This document shows, piece by piece, positions 58,226 through 64,000 of a stretch of DNA of 64,000 nt. The first letter of the stretch is position 1. Every line of letters begins with the position of its first letter. This DNA comes from Lepisosteus oculatus. Lineage: Eukaryota; Chordata; Actinopteri; Semionotiformes; Lepisosteidae. Made by a program: the position numbers and the translations under genes. The notes beneath the pieces were generated by a model that ran no database searches, had not been told where the DNA came from, and saw only the letters and a program-made list of their open reading frames with translations. The stretch covers positions 36,465,148 through 36,529,147 of the forward strand of contig NC_090706.1 of NCBI RefSeq assembly GCF_040954835.1, read 5' to 3'.

Positions 58226-58605
58226 TTCTACTTCTTCCAAACAGATGAGCTGCCCAAAGAAACCTGTGGTGTTTTTTAAGCCGTTGCACGGGGGCAGTTC
58301 CGCTCTCTCTACCTCAAAAGCCTGTGTCCAGTGGTACGAGTAGTCGTCATGACTGAACACTTCCTTGGTTGCAGTGATTGATCTCTATAATGGGCAATTG
58401 TATCACATTTAGTAAACAAATCATAATGAAGGTCCCCATTCACAGATACGGTACATTTCTGTATCTGTATTGAAGTTTTCCTACAGCACAGCAGAGCACA
58501 GAATCAATTTGGTGTGCAGCATAATGACATGGGAATTGGTATTCCAATAAGCAGTTCAGTTCTGGCTTTGGATGGTTGTGTTTAACTAGGGTTTTGCACA
58601 GTTTC

Positions 58606-59085
58606 TGTCATGATCGTAAACCCCTCTTCTTAAGGACATGCCAGCTCTTCCTCATTTACTTCAGATTTCCTGCACCTGCCTCCAGTTCCAGCCCCTTTCC
58701 TATAAGAGCCAGACATTCCTGCCCATCTGGGCACAGCTTTGGAAGATGGAAGCCCGCCTCCCCAGGAGGGGCTCGATGGCATAGGGTTCACAATGGCGCC
58801 CTGACCTTCTGTGTCTGGGACTGGGAGCGCCTGGCTCTGTTACCCCCTTTAATCACCCCCCCGACCCTTTGCTGGATCAAGCTCCGGCTTTTAACTCTTG
58901 TCTGGTCTGTCAGGATAGATCACCTGGCTTTCTCAGGATATTCTCACGGACTCCTTTGGACTTCTTTGCCTTGGAACATCCTCCCTAACACCAGCGCACC
59001 TTGGACATGCCCCCTGTTGTTCTTCCAGTCCCTATCCTTTTTTCCTGGTGTTTTCTCACGCCCCTCCGGATTTTGACCAACATTG
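58606..59085 (+). mobile_element. Third, truncated LTR of the same group
   Basis: Begins TGTCATGATCG and follows the same order of blocks (CTCTTCTTAAGG, CACCTGCCTCCAGT, GGAAGATGGAAGCCCG, GGCTTTTAACTC). The closing TGTTACA end and a target duplication were not found, so its 3' end is lost or diverged. The 166-codon open frame at 58576-59076 lies within it and is not a host gene. Confidence 0.65.
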
Positions 59086-62000
59086 GTTATGTCCCTGAAA
59101 TGGAACCAGTTGTGCATGATGGGGCAAATTTGGGAACATCTTGATGTTCTGCTTTGATCTGTATTACCAATATTAGCAGTAACACTTTCAAGTATCAGTA
59201 CACTTGACCTCCTATTACTAGAATCTCATTTTATGTAATTCTAAGGATTGATTAAAAGATGCTTTTCCTGACTTTTAAAATTCCACAGGCCAGACTCTTG
59301 TCTGGCTTTGTGCTTTTTTAGTACCACAGTCCGGGCTTTGTGCTACATTCTGTAAATTCTCCCTTTGTGAGTATGACTTATTTCATCGGCCACGATTATC
59401 ACGAGCCTGCTTTTCACAATTCTTTCCAAAAGGATATGAACCTTTCTAGCTTTCAAAGTTTCTCTCTGTGATTGTTAATTAATCAAGCAATTATATGTCC
59501 TGAGATATTCCTCAAAGTGAATATAAAAATATAAACTTCACTTTTTTTGGATGAATTGAGAGATAAAAGCTATTTTAACAGCTCTATAGAACCTTAATGG
59601 AGGAACCAGCATTATAATAGAGGGGAATGTTCTTTGGCAGCACATGTTATAATGGGCAAGTATTTGCTCTTTGTATATCAATCATTAAACTTTCAATGAC
59701 TCTTCAAATGTAGCCTATTCACAGCTTTAATTGAGGGGGGATGGAATTTGGGGGGGCATCCTCTTTGTCATACTTTTGTCTTTGAACAACTTGAATAGTT
59801 GTGTTCCCATTTAGAAGTGGGAGGATATCATTCCTCTTTTTTACAATAAAATTCTAAAACTCAAAGTTCCCTCCCCAGAATTCCAACCTATGAGCAGTTA
59901 GTACCATCATTCCTATCCCCAACATTAAAGGGAGCCTAAAGGGAGATTGGATCACATGTCTTTTCTTAGATTCCTTATTCTGCTGTTTATCTAGTTCAAG
60001 TATATAATTTTTTAATCCTTTTTAATCTTTTTCTTAAAATAACTGGCACCCAATACCATTAGGAAATGGGAGCTCATGAACAGACCTACAGTAAACGTTG
60101 ATTAAAATGTGTGCCACACCACACTGAAAACAGAAGCAAAAAGAAGCTAAAGACATACCAGTATAGAACTGATGTAATGTTTTTACATTACTATTCAAGT
60201 AAAACAACAAATAGTTGGTGAGGCTGAAAAGATAGAACAAACTGATGCTCTGTCACATTTGTACGTGCTAGAGGGGTTGTTAAGAAGCTGCCCTGCAAAT
60301 AATGTGAAAGTAAAAAAAATAATCAAAACCTCATTGTATCAGTAAACATGAAAGAAAGAAACTTTTAAAATGAATTTATATTTGATGTTTCATTTAGTAG
60401 GGGCTCTCTAAGTAAAGGAAAATGTCAACATATGGAAAAAAGCATTGTCATAGACAGAGCGTTGCTCTTTTATAGGACATTTTAATTTTGTATTTAATGG
60501 CTCTTGAAATGCTAAAGTGTTTCGTCTAATAGCAGATGGCATAACAGTTGTGCTGATTTGGCACCTTTTGTGAAAAACATTGTGGAATTTGTACATATAA
60601 TTAGCAACAATGCTACTAATTAGTTGAAAAGGTTAAATGAAAAAAAAAACAGTTTTTGGCGGTATAATGAAGTTTATTATAAGCCTGTTAGAACTGATGT
60701 ATAAAAAACAGTATGAAAATGTTTTTTTTTAGACACAGATCTCAAAAGTCCGTGCATACATTTTTCAAGTATTACTTCGTAATGCAGTTAAAAGTTACTA
60801 CTTGTTTTTTTTCCACTCCCAGAAAAACTAGGGGATCATTTTTCATTACCGGAGATTGGTGTCACCCCATTCCACTTTTCATGTCATGTGTGACAGAAGA
60901 GTTAAGATGTTTTCTTATGTGTTTAATGTTTGGCTTATTTTTTAAAACATTGTGTTCCTTTTTAGACATGGCTGCAAATGTGTTTAAAACTACATTGCAT
61001 TTATTTATTTCTTTAAAACAAAACCAAAACACCTGAAGAAAAGACTTTTGGAGTCTCAAAACCTGTGTTTTTTTGTTAACATGATATATTTCAGTAATAT
61101 CATATGTCTATTATATCAGTGCAATAGCGTTGTATTCCATATATTCCATCCTTGCGATCTCAGTTATGTTGACTAATGTATATTTTTAATTGAATTACCT
61201 GGACATGAGGTATAACATGATGATATGAGGCAGATTAATTAGATACATTGTATTCGCACTGCCAAAGACATTTGGACGTTCTAAATTAGCATCATTAATG
61301 TCCACTTTACATGCATTTTAGAACAGTTGATATAACAAGACAATTTCTATCTAGTGTCTCAGAAAATAATCAAATCGCTGAGAAGGCAAAAGGATGGATA
61401 TAACTGCTTCACACAACTGTTGCATAAGAACCATGTAGATTTCAGAGTTTTTTTGTTAATTGTTAATATTTCTCATGATTACTGTCAATCTACGTAAATT
61501 TACTCATAAACTGAAAAAAGCATTCTATGTCTATACTTTCAAAACAATAAATGTTTCGTATTCAAAAGATGTCTAATATATTATGGTTTGCAGAAACAAA
61601 GGGAAAAAAGAAAACTCACCAAGATATGTCAGATCAGACTCATGTAAGACCTCACTAATGTCACCGGCTGACGGGAAATATATCACCAGTAGGGCCATAC
61701 CAGTAGGGTAGAAAAGAACCAAAATTCATGCATGCACAAGGGTCTTTTAAGCTGTTTAATTCTTTTCAGTATTTAATAAGTATGCATTTGACCACTAACT
61801 GGTAGTGCAATGTCATTTGCATGTGATCTTTAACATCCAGCATTCAAGAACAGTTGACAGAAGTTTTTAAAAATGGGTTTTCCTGTGTAAACAATCGCAA
61901 CCATGTATTTAAACCACTGTTAGCACAACAATTTCTCACTGAGTGTTTGCGTAAGGGCCAGAAGTGTGGCTGTTGAAACTGCATTGAAAGGTCACAGCTA

Positions 62001-64000
62001 ATGAAGTGCTATAAACATCTGGTGTTTTGCAACAACTGGAGGCAAGAGAAGTTTCAACTAGACTCCAGTCAAGTAAGATGAGATATTCTGACCTAAATTG
62101 AATAAGGCAGGGTGCATAATTCAGACTGGCATGCACCGCAATATCTTAACACTGAATTCCTGGAGTGTTTAATAGATAATGAACACTCTATTAAGCCTTT
62201 TATTATTTTAGGCACTTTGTTCATTTTCACATTTTCTTTGTCCCAGAGAAACAATAAGGTCTTCCAAATTGCAGGTTTAAATGCCGTCTGATGTTTGGCA
62301 GACCTGGTAAAGCAAATGCAATGTGCTAGGAATTGATGAGGTGATGAGGAATTATCGCAGCTCAAGGTACAGAAAAGGCTGCTTGTGTTTTACGGGGATT
62401 TTAGCTGTTGAGTTCATTTGTGGGTTATGTGGGTTACAAAGCATTATTAGTAGCATTAAATTAGTAGCACAGGAACTGACATGAGGCCTACCCCACCTAA
62501 CACGGATAGAGTATTTATTTTTTGGTTAATTTCTTTGGAATCTCACTGTGTCTGCATTCAAAGGGGTTCTCAGATCTTGTCGGTGTTGATAGTCCTACTA
62601 ATATAAACATTTTCCACCTCAAGATAGTTTCTGAAAAGATTTTCTGAGGCTGAACCTAGAGTAACGGTGCCCACCAGGTGTTTCTGGATACTCCACAATG
62701 CCATTCAGATTAAAAACAGCAGCAGCAACAACAAAATAATTATTCTTTCAGCATATTTCATAGGATATGAAGCAGGCAAAGGGTGTCACTGGACAATCTG
62801 AGTGATGGCAGCAGCTAGCTTTAATTTATTTTTCTTCTTTTAATGTCTAGTTTTTGGTCTACGTACATCTGTCATCCGTCAGTCACAATTTAATTTACTG
62901 TCTTTTCAGGATGGTGGTGGGTCTGTCCAGAAATATAAAGATTGGCAGTTTTCTGAACTGAAAAAAAAATCAATGTTTTATGCCATGAGGTTTAGGTGGA
63001 GGTGGGTGGAGGTGTTGATTTTGAAAAGGAATCCTTGGGACCCACAGTGATAGATATATACGCTGTATCTCTACCCTTTTTAATAAATGTTTGTGGTTAG
63101 TCATCTGCAGGTAATCCTGGGAGATTTTTATAGCCTCTGCAGAAGGTCAGCTGCCAATCAAAAGTGCCACCTCATTCACTGCAACATAAGTCTAGCTTGG
63201 TTTCAAAATCAGGCCCAAAAAGAACATCTCTTTTAAATCTCACGGTTTAGTTAACAAATCCAACAGTTCAGCTGCAATATTTAAACTGGTTGCAGTATGA
63301 ATTGGGGCCAGTCTTTGAAAAACGCAGCAGCCTAACTGTAAGTGTTGTTTAGTTGTCTGCTTAACAAAAAAATGTAATCCTTTAATCAAATCTAATTAAA
63401 TACAAGAATTAAAAATCCCCAGAGACACAAGACAATGTCGACACAGCAGGTTTTTTTTAGAAAGGAGTGTGAGATATGAACCAGACAAATACAAGTGGGA
63501 AATATGTGAAAGTACATTCAAAACCAAGAACAGGAAGGTGATAACCTGGCTACTTTCAGGAAATGGAAGATGAAATGCTTGAATCAATTAGCTACTAACT
63601 AACAAACAGGCTTAGATGGCTAGAATTAACAAAGAGGCTAACAAGCAAAGAGGCTCAATTACCTCCTCTGGTTTATCTTTCTTGTGTTCTTAAGTGCCAG
63701 AAAAAATGTTTCACTGTTTTTTTTTGTTCTTTTCTTTACTTTTGAGGTTGTATATGCACTAATAGTCCAGGTAGTTTTGAGAAAAGATGTATATGTCAAT
63801 TACAAATCTATTATCTACAGTGTACAGTGCACAATAGAGATGTCTACACATTATCATACGCATAACAGGTTTCATAAAGCCTTTAAATGGCAGTGGTGAT
63901 TTAATCTAGTTACATGTGCTATAGAAATAGACTGTTGCTACCAGTAAACCTGAAGATATACAGTAGGAGATAAAAAAGCTTATTTATATTCTTCAAGCTG
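59086..64000. other. Intergenic, nothing recognised
   Basis: Nearly 5 kb of AT-rich sequence. I found no exon with family resemblance, RNA gene or clear repeat. The human neighbour of EIF4E1B, SNCB, would be expected on the plus strand here, but its characteristic KTKEGV repeats were not seen. Confidence 0.4.

Noticed and set aside
58576..59076. 166-codon open frame on the plus strand
   Set aside because: It coincides with a truncated LTR, has no family resemblance and starts in flanking DNA.
1..64000. CRISPR array, phage, toxin-antitoxin, operon or other prokaryotic system
   Set aside because: The window has spliced vertebrate genes, fish retroposons and no prokaryotic gene organisation.

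Overview
This is 64 kb of vertebrate nuclear DNA: AT-rich, with small exons in large introns and much decayed interspersed repeat. The repeats (tRNA-derived V-SINE-like copies, L2/Rex1-type LINE remnants, Gypsy-like solo LTRs) and the gene content point to a ray-finned fish. Some repeat signatures recall non-teleost or early-branching lineages (gar, bowfin, sturgeon, eel or similar), but the species cannot be fixed from the sequence. There is no operon, CRISPR array, phage or other prokaryotic system here.

Three protein-coding genes are supported. (1) 2430-3035, plus strand: the last coding exon of a Ser/Pro-rich actin-associated protein, most likely synaptopodin (synpo), with its 3' UTR running to about 4.8-5.3 kb. 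(2) 39890-16943, minus strand: a complete eight-exon tetraspanin, tspan17, 270 codons plus stop. It has the eight extracellular-loop cysteines of the TspanC8 group and a 14.8 kb first intron, and its second intron appears to be of the rare GC-AG class. (3) 48851-44317, minus strand: a complete seven-exon translation initiation factor of the eIF4E family, best read as eif4e1b (222 aa), with all cap-binding tryptophans present. synpo and tspan17 converge tail to tail, while tspan17 and eif4e1b lie head to tail on the same strand. Every internal splice phase was checked by exon length and codon continuity.

The rest is non-coding. Between synpo and tspan17 lie a solo LTR with a clean 5-bp target duplication (6041-6512), a CpG-containing patch with a possible first exon (about 7.7-8.05 kb), a perfect 13-bp inverted repeat (8780-8811), a 0.5-kb tandem duplication (9204-10262) and a miniature LTR element with tRNA-Leu primer-binding site and polypurine tract (10418-10737). 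The tspan17 introns carry V-SINE-like, L2 and other repeats, and a pair of RFX X-box-like motifs (30862-30999). Decayed L2-type LINE pieces separate tspan17 from eif4e1b (40.7-42.5 kb). From 49 to 64 kb no gene is recognised. That arm holds an L2-type LINE interrupted by a V-SINE (53.95-56.1 kb), a cluster of LTRs including a second solo LTR with a perfect 5-bp duplication (57525-58220), and long stretches in which nothing was seen.

The gene trio has biological coherence as a paralogon. Human SYNPO, TSPAN17 and EIF4E1B are all on 5q, their paralogues SYNPO2, TSPAN5 and EIF4E are on 4q, and SYNPO2L and TSPAN14 are on 10q. There is no sign that the three genes act in one pathway. No previously undescribed molecular system was found; the most interesting items are the miniature LTR element, the GC-AG intron and the X-box pair.
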